NCBI RefSeq assembly: GCF_020075705.1
Contig: NZ_JAIQUM010000017.1
Span: 1 to 64,000, forward strand
DNA: 64,000 nucleotides
Direction: 5' to 3'
DNA from: Metabacillus rhizolycopersici
GTDB lineage: Bacteria > Bacillota > Bacilli > Bacillales > Bacillaceae
Shown piece by piece: positions 17,107-26,222 of the stretch. The notes beneath the pieces are model-generated. The model did no database searches, had not been told where the DNA came from, and worked only from the letters and a program-made list of their open reading frames with translations. Every line of letters begins with the position of its first letter. Within the stretch, counting starts at the first letter, position 1. The position numbers and the translations under genes were made by a program.

Positions 17107-18798
17107 GTGAAAAAACTTCGATTGATTATGTCATTATTTGTAGTTGCAGTCTTATTTATCACAGGTTGTGCACCAAAAGAAGAAGTTAACATGAGTAAAG
17201 AAATTCCTGAAGGAAAACCAGATACATGGATCGCGGATCGTACAATAAAAGGATTAGTCTTCATGAGTGATGGCGACGTTTCTGCGGAAATGAACCCAGA
17301 AATTGCGAAAGAATTAAAAGAGAAAACAGGTATTACGTTAGAATTACAAGGGATTTCACAAGAGGACTCTACTCAAGCGTTAACATCAGGATTAGCAGCT
17401 GGAGATTTACCTGACTTTATTGCCTATTACTTAAATCATAGTGGACGTCCAGAAATGCAAATTTTATTAAAAGCTGCAAGAGAAGGGATGTTTACAGATT
17501 TAACACCAATGTTAAAGGAAACAAAAATCTATTCTAAGTATTTCGAAGAAGGTTATTTACCGACAGATACAAAAGATAATGTTATGTTCCGAGATGAGTT
17601 TGGTGGTTCATCGTACTTTGTTCATATGACTGTCCCTAGAAAACCAGGTACTGTTACAACAAAATATGTCGGTGGTCCTTACATTTTAAAAGATATCGTT
17701 GATCAACTTAAGATAGATCCAGTATCAATTGATACGACAGAAGAATTGTATGATTTAGCTATAAAAATAAAAGAAGGTAATTTTAAAGATAAGAATGGTA
17801 AAGCTATTACACCTATTGGTCCAACTGCATGGGGTGGCGCGGATAAAGATCAAATCTTTAATGATTTAGTATGGACTGGTGATAGTGGTGAAAAGTTTTT
17901 AAAGGATGATAACGGCAAATTATTACACGAAAGTCAAACAGATTATGGTATGAAGCGAATTGAGTTAGTTCAAAAATTATTGAATGAAAAATTAATGCAC
18001 CCTGAGTACTTCACAATGGAAGAAAACCGTGCAAAAGAAGGCATTGTCAATAAATCATTTGGTATCGTTTCAGACATGCATAATTACATCGTTCAAAATA
18101 ATGATTTAAAATACATTCCACTTGGCCCAATGAACACAGTTGAAGGCGAATATCAAATGCAATTAACTTACAAATCAGGTTATGCTGGATGGTCAATTCC
18201 AAGCACGACAGAAAATCCAGAAGATATTGTGAAGTTAGCTGACTTCTTAACGAGTAGAGAAGGTAAATTACTAAGTCAATACGGAATCGAAGGTAGAGAT
18301 TACACATTAGATGAAAAAGGTAACCCAATTGTTAAACAGGAAGTGTTGGACTTAAAAGAAAGTAACCCAGACGAAGCGAAAAAACTTGGTTTTAGAGGTG
18401 TAGGTTCATACTGGGCAGAACATCTAGGTTATACAGATTTAGATCGTTTAGAAGATTTTGGTGAAGCAGAATATGGTGATTCGGCTTCTAAAGCTTCGAA
18501 TACAGCAGCTACAGAAATTATTAAGATGTGGAAGTTCGACGAGAAATATAAAAATGCTAACGTAATAGATGGTTCAACACCACAAGCATTTATCTTTGAA
18601 TATGAGAATGGGGCAAATTTAGAGATTGCCTTAACTAAATATAATGAGAGTTTGTTAAGAGCTTATTATAGTAAGGATCTGAACGAAGCGAAACAGATCA
18701 TGGATGAAGCAGCAGAGCAAATTAAGCAAGCTGGTCTAGATGGATATCTTGAAATGATTGAGAATAAAGAAAAAGAAGGTTTGAACATAAGATTTTAA
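17107..18798 (+). CDS. Extracellular solute-binding lipoprotein, LplA/YtcQ type
   Basis: Captures the substrate outside the membrane for the importer. 563 residues is typical of the large LplA/YtcQ binding proteins. The N-terminus is a lipoprotein signal (LIMSLFVVAVLFITGC; lipidated Cys in ITGC). A GTG start at 17107 puts KKLR right before the hydrophobic stretch; the longer ATG frame from 17089 is possible. Late residues 480-563 form a helical tail. A short hairpin after the stop may raise its dosage relative to the permease. Relatives bind complex sugars; here phosphoesterase neighbours suggest a phosphorylated ligand. Confidence 0.88.
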   Translation: MKKLRLIMSLFVVAVLFITGCAPKEEVNMSKEIPEGKPDTWIADRTIKGLVFMSDGDVSAEMNPEIAKELKEKTGITLELQGISQEDSTQALTSGLAAGDLPDFIAYYLNHSGRPEMQILLKAAREGMFTDLTPMLKETKIYSKYFEEGYLPTDTKDNVMFRDEFGGSSYFVHMTVPRKPGTVTTKYVGGPYILKDIVDQLKIDPVSIDTTEELYDLAIKIKEGNFKDKNGKAITPIGPTAWGGADKDQIFNDLVWTGDSGEKFLKDDNGKLLHESQTDYGMKRIELVQKLLNEKLMHPEYFTMEENRAKEGIVNKSFGIVSDMHNYIVQNNDLKYIPLGPMNTVEGEYQMQLTYKSGYAGWSIPSTTENPEDIVKLADFLTSREGKLLSQYGIEGRDYTLDEKGNPIVKQEVLDLKESNPDEAKKLGFRGVGSYWAEHLGYTDLDRLEDFGEAEYGDSASKASNTAATEIIKMWKFDEKYKNANVIDGSTPQAFIFEYENGANLEIALTKYNESLLRAYYSKDLNEAKQIMDEAAEQIKQAGLDGYLEMIENKEKEGLNIRF

Positions 18799-18829
18799 GA
18801 CAACTTGATTAACTATTTAAAAATGAGGG

Positions 18830-18855
18830 AGGCTTCCTTAACTAGGAGGAAGCTT
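18830..18855 (+). terminator. Intra-operon hairpin after the binding-protein gene
   Basis: A 9-bp stem (18830-18838 with 18847-18855, one G-U) has an 8-base loop and no T-run. It is probably an RNA-stabilising or partial-termination hairpin. Confidence 0.4.
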
Positions 18856-18931
18856 TCCAATTAATAAAATAGGAACGTATAAGTCTTTTGTTTTTGCACT
18901 TGCGTAATTCTAAACAGAAAGGGGCTTTATT

Positions 18932-19840
18932 TTGAAATCCACTAAGATTCAATCAACTAGTAGCCAGCGTTTTTTCAAATGGATTAACTACCTTATTATT
19001 ATTGGACTCTGTTTAACGATAGTTCTACCATTTCTTAATATATTAGCGTTAGCGTTTAATAGTGGAGCCGACGCACAACGAGGCGGGGTTTATTTTTGGC
19101 CGAGAGAATGGAGTTTTGAAAATTTTACAGAGGTTTTTAAACAGTCTGATATTATCACAGGTTTTTATATTTCAGCGTTCCGCACAGTCCTTGGAACCAT
19201 TTTAAGTGTCTTCCTGACAGCGATGGCTGCTTATGCCTTGAAGAGTAGAACATTACCAGGAAGAAAATCAATTACATTCTTCGTGTTTTTTACAATGTTG
19301 TTTAGTGGTGGAATCGTCCCTTATTACATGGTGTTAAAAGAACTTCATTTAACAAATACAATTTGGGTATACATCATCCCACTGCTTTATAATGTTTGGA
19401 ATATTATGATCATGCGCACATTTTTTATGCAAATTCCTGAAAGTATTGAAGAAGCAGCAAGAATTGATGGCTGTGGGGATTTTAAAATTTTTATGAAAAT
19501 TATTTTACCAATGAGTAAACCGGTTATTGCGACCATTGCTTTATTTAACGGAGTAGGACATTGGAATGATTGGTTCTCTGGTACATTCTATGTAAGAGAT
19601 CAAGAATTGAAACCACTGGCAACCTTGCTACAAGAAATGTTAACGAGACAGCAAGCGATGGCGGATGCGCTTTTAAAATCATCTTCTGTCCATTATGAAA
19701 TGTTAGATAAAATTCAAGTGACTGGTGATTCATTAAAAATGGCAACAATCATTCTTGTCATTCTACCTATCGTTTTAATCTATCCTTTTATTCAAAAGTA
19801 TTTTGTTAAAGGTGTAAATATCGGTTCAGTAAAAGAGTAA
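18932..19840 (+). CDS. ABC transporter permease, YtcP/UgpE type
   Basis: Second membrane subunit of the importer: 302 residues, six membrane helices, EAA loop at EEAARIDGCGDFKIFMKIIL. It starts at TTG 18932 behind AAAGGGG at good spacing. The C-terminus (FIQKYFVKGVNIGSVKE) is the standard ending for this family. It is followed 15 bases later by the metallophosphoesterase gene. Confidence 0.9.
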   Translation: MKSTKIQSTSSQRFFKWINYLIIIGLCLTIVLPFLNILALAFNSGADAQRGGVYFWPREWSFENFTEVFKQSDIITGFYISAFRTVLGTILSVFLTAMAAYALKSRTLPGRKSITFFVFFTMLFSGGIVPYYMVLKELHLTNTIWVYIIPLLYNVWNIMIMRTFFMQIPESIEEAARIDGCGDFKIFMKIILPMSKPVIATIALFNGVGHWNDWFSGTFYVRDQELKPLATLLQEMLTRQQAMADALLKSSSVHYEMLDKIQVTGDSLKMATIILVILPIVLIYPFIQKYFVKGVNIGSVKE

Positions 19841-19855
19841 AGAGGAGCTAACATC

Positions 19856-20791
19856 ATGAAAAAATTGAAATTTAATGAAAACGGACAGTTTAAAATTGTT
19901 CAATTTACTGATTTGCATGTTGGTGCATATCCATTTGTGGAAGAAGATCTTCAAACCCTGAAATTAATGGAAAAGACGATTTTAGAGGAAAAACCGGACT
20001 TGGTTGTTGTAACGGGAGATTTGATTTGGAGTGAAGGTGTCAAGGATCCATTAAAATCATATGAAGTTGTGTTGGATGTATTAAATAAAACAGGTATACC
20101 TTTTGCGATTGTTCATGGTAATCATGATACAGAAGAAAACATCACGCGCAGCGACTTGCTTAAAATGGAAGAAACGATTGAACAGGCATTGTCGAAAGAT
20201 GGTGAAGACATAAAGGGAAGAAATAATTATTCAATCCCAATTTACACATCATCTGAAGAGACGGTTGGATCTGTCCTTTACATGCTTGATTCTGGTGCCC
20301 ATGATTTATATGAAATTGGGACGTATGAGTGGATCTTACCTGAACAAGTTAGCTGGTTTTTAAGAGAAGCGAAAACTTATCATGAAGATTCATCCAATAA
20401 AATTCCAAGTCTTTCATTCTTTCATATTCCTCTACCAGAATATAAAAATATAAATCTCTCAAATGAGACCGTTGGGGTAAAAAATGAAGAGATTTGTTCC
20501 CCAGAGCTAAATAGTGGTTTTTACACAGCTTTATTTGAACAAGGAGATGTGATGGCTACATTTGTTGGTCATGACCATGATAATGATTTCTGTGGGAATT
20601 ATCACGGCATTAGCTTAGGGTACGGACGTGTCTCTGGCTTCAACTGCTATGGTGAATTAACAAGAGGAGCACGCATCATTACGCTATCTGAACAGAAATA
20701 TTCATTTCAAACATACCTAAAATTAAGTAATGGAGAAGAGACCAACCATTACACACACCATGAATCAACACGAAAGGAAGTCATTTCATGA
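19856..20791 (+). CDS. Calcineurin-like metallophosphoesterase (Dcr2-type)
   Basis: A 311-residue two-metal phosphoesterase with all motifs visible: FTDLHVG (residues 17-23), TGDLIW, GNHDTE, FFHIPLPEY and GHDHDND. No signal peptide, so it acts in the cytoplasm, presumably on the imported substrate. It starts at ATG 19856 after GAGGAG. Its stop overlaps the ATG of the next gene (ATGA), implying translational coupling to the PHP enzyme. Confidence 0.9.
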   Translation: MKKLKFNENGQFKIVQFTDLHVGAYPFVEEDLQTLKLMEKTILEEKPDLVVVTGDLIWSEGVKDPLKSYEVVLDVLNKTGIPFAIVHGNHDTEENITRSDLLKMEETIEQALSKDGEDIKGRNNYSIPIYTSSEETVGSVLYMLDSGAHDLYEIGTYEWILPEQVSWFLREAKTYHEDSSNKIPSLSFFHIPLPEYKNINLSNETVGVKNEEICSPELNSGFYTALFEQGDVMATFVGHDHDNDFCGNYHGISLGYGRVSGFNCYGELTRGARIITLSEQKYSFQTYLKLSNGEETNHYTHHESTRKEVIS

Positions 20792-21816
20792 AAGTAGATT
20801 ACCATTTTCACCTTGAGGAAGGTCCATATTCTTTATCTTGGATACAAAGAACGATTGAATCCCTTCGTGAGGGTTATCAAACGAAGGGATCGGAATCTAG
20901 CTATCAAGAATCACTTCGCTTAGCGGAATTATTGAAAAACCGCATGGATGTTGGCGAGTATTCACGTGAATGGTTTAGCTTGTATTTAAATAAAGCGAAA
21001 GAGATTGGTCTAAAAGAGGTCGGGATCGTCGATCATCTGTATCGATTTATCGAATACAAGTCTTATTATGAAAAATATATCGACATTCACTCTGATGAAT
21101 TGGGAAAGTTACAGAAATACTGGCTGGATCAAATCTGTATTCGTTCAATTGGTGAGTTTGTTTCATTTATAGAAACTGAAAAAAAAGTATGGGAGAAAGA
21201 AGGGATTCAGTTAAAGCTTGGAATGGAAGCAGACTATTTCCCAGGTGGAGAAGATGAACTGAAAGAGATATTATCCGAATATCCATACGATTATATTATC
21301 GGTTCTGTTCATTTTCAAAATGGCTGGGGTTTTGATAATCCACAAACACAATGGAAATTTGAGGAGACTCCATCACTAAACCTCTATCATATTCATTTTG
21401 ACATTCTTGAATCAGCGATTAAATCAGACCTCTTCGATATCATTGCTCATTTAGATAATTTAAAAGTGTTCGGTTTTCGTCCAGATGAAAACGAACTAAA
21501 ACACTATTATGTGAAAATTGCAAAACTACTGAAACAACACGATATCGCAACAGAAGTGAATGCTGGCTTATTTTACAGATACCCAATTAAAGAAATGTGT
21601 CCGAGTCCTACTTTTTTGAGTGTTTTAGCCGAAAATGATGTGGCAGTCACAACCTCTTCAGATGCCCATTATCCTGAAGATTTGGGGAAATATAATTCGT
21701 TACAACTTGAAATGCTACGATCGAACGGTTTTTCGCAAATTGCAACATTCAGTAAGCGAAAACGATACATGAGAGATCTTAATGAACGTATTGGGACAAT
21801 GAGCGAGAACAAGTAA
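20788..21816 (+). CDS. PHP-domain phosphatase, HisJ/HisK-like
   Basis: A 342-residue PHP-fold phosphoesterase related to histidinol-phosphatase. Metal motifs are DYHFHLEEG at the start, IVDHLYR, GMEADYF, GSVHFQN, IAHLDNLKVF and TSSDAHYPED. No his genes are nearby, so a role on another phosphomonoester is more likely; a second HisJ-like protein is at 35466. It overlaps the preceding gene by four bases and the MATE gene by one, so all are translated together. Confidence 0.87.
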   Translation: MKVDYHFHLEEGPYSLSWIQRTIESLREGYQTKGSESSYQESLRLAELLKNRMDVGEYSREWFSLYLNKAKEIGLKEVGIVDHLYRFIEYKSYYEKYIDIHSDELGKLQKYWLDQICIRSIGEFVSFIETEKKVWEKEGIQLKLGMEADYFPGGEDELKEILSEYPYDYIIGSVHFQNGWGFDNPQTQWKFEETPSLNLYHIHFDILESAIKSDLFDIIAHLDNLKVFGFRPDENELKHYYVKIAKLLKQHDIATEVNAGLFYRYPIKEMCPSPTFLSVLAENDVAVTTSSDAHYPEDLGKYNSLQLEMLRSNGFSQIATFSKRKRYMRDLNERIGTMSENK

Positions 21817-23156
21817 TGAAAGAGCGAGCTCCCAAAACAGTCACCTTTTGGTTTTTATTCTGGCCATTATTAATTGAACAATTTTTCCAGCTATTATTGG
21901 GAAATGTGGATATCTTTATGCTCAGTCATTATTCGGATGAATCCGTTAGTGCGGTTGGTTTGGCAAATCAACTATTAGTCGTTGCATCATTAATTTTCGG
22001 GTTTGTAAGTATCGGTACAAGCGTGATATTGGTGCAACTTCAGGCAGGCCAGAAGCTCAAACAAGCATCACTTGTGACAAATCATGCGTTTGTCTTAAAT
22101 AGTATTAGCGGCATTTTAATTAGCATTGTGTTTGTTTTATTTGGTGAAAATTTATTAAGGATGATGCAAGCACCAGTCTCCATTATGGAAGAGGGTAAGA
22201 TCTACTTAGCAATTGTCGGTGGCAGTATTGTTTTACAAGCACTAATGGCCACATTGGGAGCTGTTTTTAGAAGCTTTAACTTTGTCAAAGAGGTCATGTA
22301 TATTTCCGTTTTTATCAATATTCTCAATATTATTGGGAATTATCTTGTTCTCATGACATCATTGCCACTTCCTGTCGAAGGAGTCGAAGGCGTAGCCTAC
22401 GTAACAGTAATTAGTCGTGTTGTTGGTACAGGAGTATTTATTTGGTTATTTTTGCGAAGATTTAAGGGGAAATTGCCGTGGGTGAACCCATTTCTAATAA
22501 AGAAAGAAACAACATTGTCTATTTTGAAATTAGGAATCCCTTCTGCTGGTGAGCATGTTTCCTATAATCTGTCCCAAACCGTGATTACAGGAATGATTGC
22601 GTTAATGGGAACGGTCGTTTTGACAACAAAAATATATACACAAACAATATCAGGGTTTGTATTTATCATCTCGTTTGCAATTGCTCAAACGACCCAATTA
22701 TTGGTAGGTCGCCTGATCGGTGAGGATAAGAAAGAAGTAGGGTTAAATTTAAGTATCAAAATTATGATACGAACACTTATTATTTCCTTTTCATTAAGTT
22801 TCATCATCTATGGTGCAGCATCATTTATTGTCCCGATCTTTACAGATAATCTTGATATTCTTTCTTTGACAACAACATTATTGTTTTTCTCCATCTTTCT
22901 TGAGCCTGCTAGGGCTACAAATGTCGTACTAATTGGATCATTAAATGCTGCCGGAGATGTTCGATTCCCTGTAATCATTGGAATCCTTTCGATGTGGGTT
23001 ATATGTGTCCCTCTTAGTTATGTGGTTGGGGTCTATTATGGGTTCGGTCTAGTAGGGATATGGTTGGTCTTTATTCTTGATGAATGGCTTCGCGCATTCT
23101 TACTATTGTGGCGTTGGAAGAGTCGTTCATGGATGAAAATTGTCCTGCGGGTTTGA
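21816..23156 (+). CDS. MATE-family efflux transporter
   Basis: A 446-residue multidrug and toxin extrusion family protein with 12 membrane helices in two repeats (QLLLGNVDIFMLSHYSD early; the second half begins near residue 230). It uses a sodium or proton gradient. As the last gene of the importer-phosphoesterase operon (TAATG overlap with the previous stop), it may export a by-product; no sequence feature tells which. A long hairpin ends the operon. Confidence 0.88.
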   Translation: MKERAPKTVTFWFLFWPLLIEQFFQLLLGNVDIFMLSHYSDESVSAVGLANQLLVVASLIFGFVSIGTSVILVQLQAGQKLKQASLVTNHAFVLNSISGILISIVFVLFGENLLRMMQAPVSIMEEGKIYLAIVGGSIVLQALMATLGAVFRSFNFVKEVMYISVFINILNIIGNYLVLMTSLPLPVEGVEGVAYVTVISRVVGTGVFIWLFLRRFKGKLPWVNPFLIKKETTLSILKLGIPSAGEHVSYNLSQTVITGMIALMGTVVLTTKIYTQTISGFVFIISFAIAQTTQLLVGRLIGEDKKEVGLNLSIKIMIRTLIISFSLSFIIYGAASFIVPIFTDNLDILSLTTTLLFFSIFLEPARATNVVLIGSLNAAGDVRFPVIIGILSMWVICVPLSYVVGVYYGFGLVGIWLVFILDEWLRAFLLLWRWKSRSWMKIVLRV

Positions 23157-23181
23157 CTTTATGTTGTTTACAGTTTGAATT

Positions 23182-23240
23182 TGAATAGGAGTTCGTTGTG
23201 GACAGTTAGTACGATTTGTGTCCAAAGCGACTCCTATTCA
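23182..23240 (+). terminator. Operon-end hairpin
   Basis: An 11-bp outer stem (23182-23192 with 23230-23240) plus an inner stem of about 8 bp makes a long imperfect hairpin after the MATE gene. Confidence 0.6.
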
Positions 23241-23284
23241 TACATTAATGAAGTTTCACTCTATCGTCTGTTTGACAAGAAGAA

Positions 23285-23602
23285 CTAGTTGGTTCCTGTC
23301 TCACTGACTTTCTCAATCTTATCGACGAACATTTGAAAAACCTTTCTTTTTTCCTCTAATTCTTTTATATATTCTTTAAGTTCTTCATACTTTTCTACAA
23401 ATGGAATTTGGTAAGTTGTTTTGATCGAATTGATAAGTTCGTCATTTATTGTTGATTGAATGACTTGCTTCGTAATACCAGATTTATATGAATAGAGTTG
23501 AAGATCACATTTGACCCTCTCATATTCTTGATCAATTTCATCTTTTTGTTTTACCATTTCTTCCTTCCATTCAAGTAGAGCATCTTTCACATACGGCTCC
23601 AT
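23285..23602 (-). CDS. Hypothetical coiled-coil protein, 105 residues
   Basis: Not recognised. It is highly charged and helical throughout (EWKEEMVKQKDEIDQEYERV and EKYEELKEYIKELEEKRK), with no membrane segment. It starts at ATG 23602 behind GAGGGGAAATT. It is convergent with the MATE operon; a pair of TTTACA repeats lies about 180 bases upstream on the same strand. Confidence 0.72.
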   Translation of the reverse strand: MEPYVKDALLEWKEEMVKQKDEIDQEYERVKCDLQLYSYKSGITKQVIQSTINDELINSIKTTYQIPFVEKYEELKEYIKELEEKRKVFQMFVDKIEKVSETGTN

Positions 23603-24076
23603 AATTTCCCCTCCTCAGCTGATTACCAATCTGTGTATTTCTAAAACAATAGGCAATGGTTTGTATATCTAAATACACTATTGATATTTTTTAACTAATT
23701 TATGGGGGTAATAGATTGTATAAACGATTCCATATCCATTCTATATAATAATAGATTTTTTATGTAAAGTAATTAAAGTTTTGTAAATGTATTGTAAATG
23801 AAGATACACTACATGATTGATAGACTAATCCCTTAATCCTAGTAAAATGTGTTTATTTTCGGAAGGATTTTACAATTTTCAACCTGATTTCGACATTATT
23901 TTTAGGAAATGAGAAAATAGTAGGGTTAAATTATGCTGGTTTTAAGAATATATTCCTGAAATTACTTAATTTACAAAGACGATATATCTCTTTAATACTG
24001 ACTTAATAGTATATAGATAGAATTTACTTAGAAAAACGAATTACATAATTATGATTTTAAAGGAGAGAGTGAATTG
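23603..24076. other. Divergent control region upstream of phoX
   Basis: About 470 bases with no gene. On the minus strand two TTTACA hexamers 11 bases apart (plus-strand TGTAAA at 23782 and 23793) resemble half of a PhoP box but point away from phoX. On the plus strand single TTTACA hexamers occur at 23869 and 23970 without regular spacing. PhoP control of phoX is plausible but not proven here. Confidence 0.4.
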
Positions 24077-25717
24077 ATGGATCGCCGTAAATTTTTAACT
24101 TATATGGGAACTGGTACTGCAGCAGTAGTTGCGGCATCGACAGGACTTGGCGCGTTAGCACCTAAAGCTAATGCTGCAACAGCAGATCATTTAATGAATG
24201 GACAAGCAAAAGGAAATGGAAAAGCACTTACTGCTCCTTTTAAAGCGATTGGACGTACATGGGATAACGATATAACACTTCCAAAAGGTTACAATTATAA
24301 CATTATCGCTTCTTATGGAGATAAAATTAATTCAAAAGGTGAAATTTTTGGTGACGCAGCTGACTTAACTGTTTATTTTCCAATGGATACCTTAGAAGGT
24401 GGAAATAATTCTGAAGAAGGTTTAATTTGGGTCAACCATGAGTTTCCTGAACCAGGTAACTATATGGAAATGCTAGGAATTAATCCTGATGCAGTTGGTG
24501 ATGATATTAGTAATTTTCCTAATCTATTAAAAATGGAAAAAGAAGCTGTTGGCGGTTCAGTTATTCATGTTAAGAAGGAAAAAGGAAAATGGGCACTAGT
24601 GCAAGATGACAAATATAATCGTCGTGTAGATGGGACAACTAAAATTGAATTAGCAGGTCCTGCAAGAGGAAGTTCTGCAGTAAAAGGAGCAACTTCTGTT
24701 GAAGGTTCACTTGGAAACTGTAGTGGTGGACGTACTCTTTGGAATACAGCTCTTTCTTGTGAAGAAAATACGGAATATGGTGACGATTATGGCTGGCCAA
24801 ACTTTATAGATGAACATTACGGCTGGGTGGTTGAAGTAGATCCTTTCAACCCTGAACGACCCGTTCGTAAGCAAACAGCTCTTGGCCGTTTTGCCCACGA
24901 AAATACAGCGATGGGACAAACCAAGGATGGTAGAGTTGTAGTTTATATGGGGGATGACGCTCGCGATCAATGCTTCTATAAATTTATTAGTGAAAAGAAA
25001 TTTAATCCGAATAATCGTGAAGCAAACATGAATATTTTAGAAAATGGAACATTGTATGTTGCTGACCTTAATAAGCAAACTTGGATTGCTCTAGACTATT
25101 CGACGAATACAAAGTTACAAAACTATCAAAAAAATGGTAAAAAGTTCTTCGCTAGCCAAGCAGATGTTTTAACATTTACTCGTGAAGCAGCACTAGCTGT
25201 AGGTGCAACAAAACTAGATCGTCCAGAAGACGTGGAAATCCATCCACATGACGGAAGTGTATTTTTAGCATTAACAAATAACTCAAGCCACGGAAATTTC
25301 CATGGTCAAATCTATCGTTTTGTACCTGCAAATGGTGACCACGCTAGTGATAAATTCACGTTTGAAGTATTTATTGCTGGTGGACAACAAAGTGGTATTA
25401 CTTGCCCAGATAACCTTCATTTTGATAGTAAAGGAAACCTTTGGGTTGTTGAAGACTTCGGTGCTACTGAAGATAATCAATATGCTGCATATAAAAACTG
25501 TGGTGTATTCATGGTTCCTACAGACGGTAAAAATTATGGAGACCCGTTCCAGTTTGCATCAGGTCCACTAGGGAGTGAATTGACCGGTCCTTGGTTAACT
25601 CCTGATGAACGTACTTTATTCATCGATGTACAACATCCTGCTACATGGAATAAATACCCAGGATATACTTTTGGGCGCTCTTGTTTGGTTGCTATCCAAG
25701 GTGGGAAATTTAAATAA
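24077..25717 (+). CDS. phoX: PhoX-family alkaline phosphatase (DUF839), Tat-exported
   Basis: Releases phosphate from external organic phosphates. The 547-residue precursor begins MDRRKFLTYMGTG with the twin-arginine motif, a hydrophobic stretch and a probable cut after PKANA. The body shows the PhoX family signature around residues 210-235 (GNCSGGRTLWNTALSCEEN). PhoX enzymes use calcium and iron and are folded before export, which matches the tatA and tatC genes just downstream, an arrangement comparable to phoD-tatAd-tatCd in B. subtilis. The ATG at 24077 and a TTG at 24074 share one ribosome binding site. Confidence 0.9.
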   Translation: MDRRKFLTYMGTGTAAVVAASTGLGALAPKANAATADHLMNGQAKGNGKALTAPFKAIGRTWDNDITLPKGYNYNIIASYGDKINSKGEIFGDAADLTVYFPMDTLEGGNNSEEGLIWVNHEFPEPGNYMEMLGINPDAVGDDISNFPNLLKMEKEAVGGSVIHVKKEKGKWALVQDDKYNRRVDGTTKIELAGPARGSSAVKGATSVEGSLGNCSGGRTLWNTALSCEENTEYGDDYGWPNFIDEHYGWVVEVDPFNPERPVRKQTALGRFAHENTAMGQTKDGRVVVYMGDDARDQCFYKFISEKKFNPNNREANMNILENGTLYVADLNKQTWIALDYSTNTKLQNYQKNGKKFFASQADVLTFTREAALAVGATKLDRPEDVEIHPHDGSVFLALTNNSSHGNFHGQIYRFVPANGDHASDKFTFEVFIAGGQQSGITCPDNLHFDSKGNLWVVEDFGATEDNQYAAYKNCGVFMVPTDGKNYGDPFQFASGPLGSELTGPWLTPDERTLFIDVQHPATWNKYPGYTFGRSCLVAIQGGKFK

Positions 25718-25736
25718 GATATAGGAGTTTTTTTAC

Positions 25737-25925
25737 ATGATTTTCGTTTGTAAAAAGCATGTCAAAAAAGGCTTGAAAATGGTGTTTCTACCACATATCC
25801 AGCCGATCTCTGATGAAAATAAAATAACTGGGAACTTTCATTGCCATGCCTGTGCTCAGTGGGCTGATTTTAAATTATATAATTTTGAATCGCATAGGAA
25901 ACAGGCTGTTAAAAAAGCCATGTAA
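25737..25925 (+). CDS. Small Cys/His-rich protein between phoX and tatA
   Basis: 62 residues, family not named. CKKH near the N-terminus and FHCHACAQWADFKLYN in the second half give a likely zinc site (Cys-x2-His and Cys-x-x-Cys). No signal peptide. It lies 19 bases after phoX and 18 before tatA, so it is surely co-transcribed. It could be a partner of phosphatase maturation or a passenger. Confidence 0.75.
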   Translation: MIFVCKKHVKKGLKMVFLPHIQPISDENKITGNFHCHACAQWADFKLYNFESHRKQAVKKAM

Positions 25926-25943
25926 ATAGAGGAGGGAATAGGT

Positions 25944-26141
25944 ATGTTTCAGAATATTGGAATTCCTGGTTTGATTCTTGTTCTTGTAATCGCCTTAATT
26001 ATTTTTGGGCCGTCAAAATTGCCAGAAATTGGACGTGCGTTTGGTTCTACACTAAAAGAATTCAAAAAATCTACACGAGAATTGGTTTCAGATGAAGAAT
26101 CGAATTCCGAGGAGAAAACAAAAAAACAAAAAGCAATTTAA
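25944..26141 (+). CDS. tatA: Twin-arginine translocase subunit TatA
   Basis: 65 residues: N-terminal membrane helix ([19 protein letters not shown]), the [14 protein letters not shown] hinge and amphipathic helix, then a charged tail. It forms the pore that moves folded Tat proteins across the membrane. Located between the PhoX genes and tatC with GAGGAGG-type ribosome binding site, it is the dedicated pore component for PhoX export. Confidence 0.95.
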   Translation: MFQNIGIPGLILVLVIALIIFGPSKLPEIGRAFGSTLKEFKKSTRELVSDEESNSEEKTKKQKAI

Positions 26142-26159
26142 TGGAAAATCATAAAAAGG

Positions 26160-26197
26160 AGATGTAGGTAGATGGTTCTTACTTACATCTTCTTTTT
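26160..26197 (+). terminator. Attenuator-type terminator between tatA and tatC
   Basis: An 11-bp stem (26160-26170 with 26180-26190, one G-U) with a T-rich tail lies before tatC. It would make more TatA than TatC, as Tat complexes need. Confidence 0.65.
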
Positions 26198-26222
26198 ATA
26201 AACGAAGAAGGTGATTTCAATT

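Noticed and set aside
23869..23975. PhoP box on the plus strand before phoX
   Set aside because: Only isolated TTTACA hexamers without 11-base phasing; too common in AT-rich DNA to claim.
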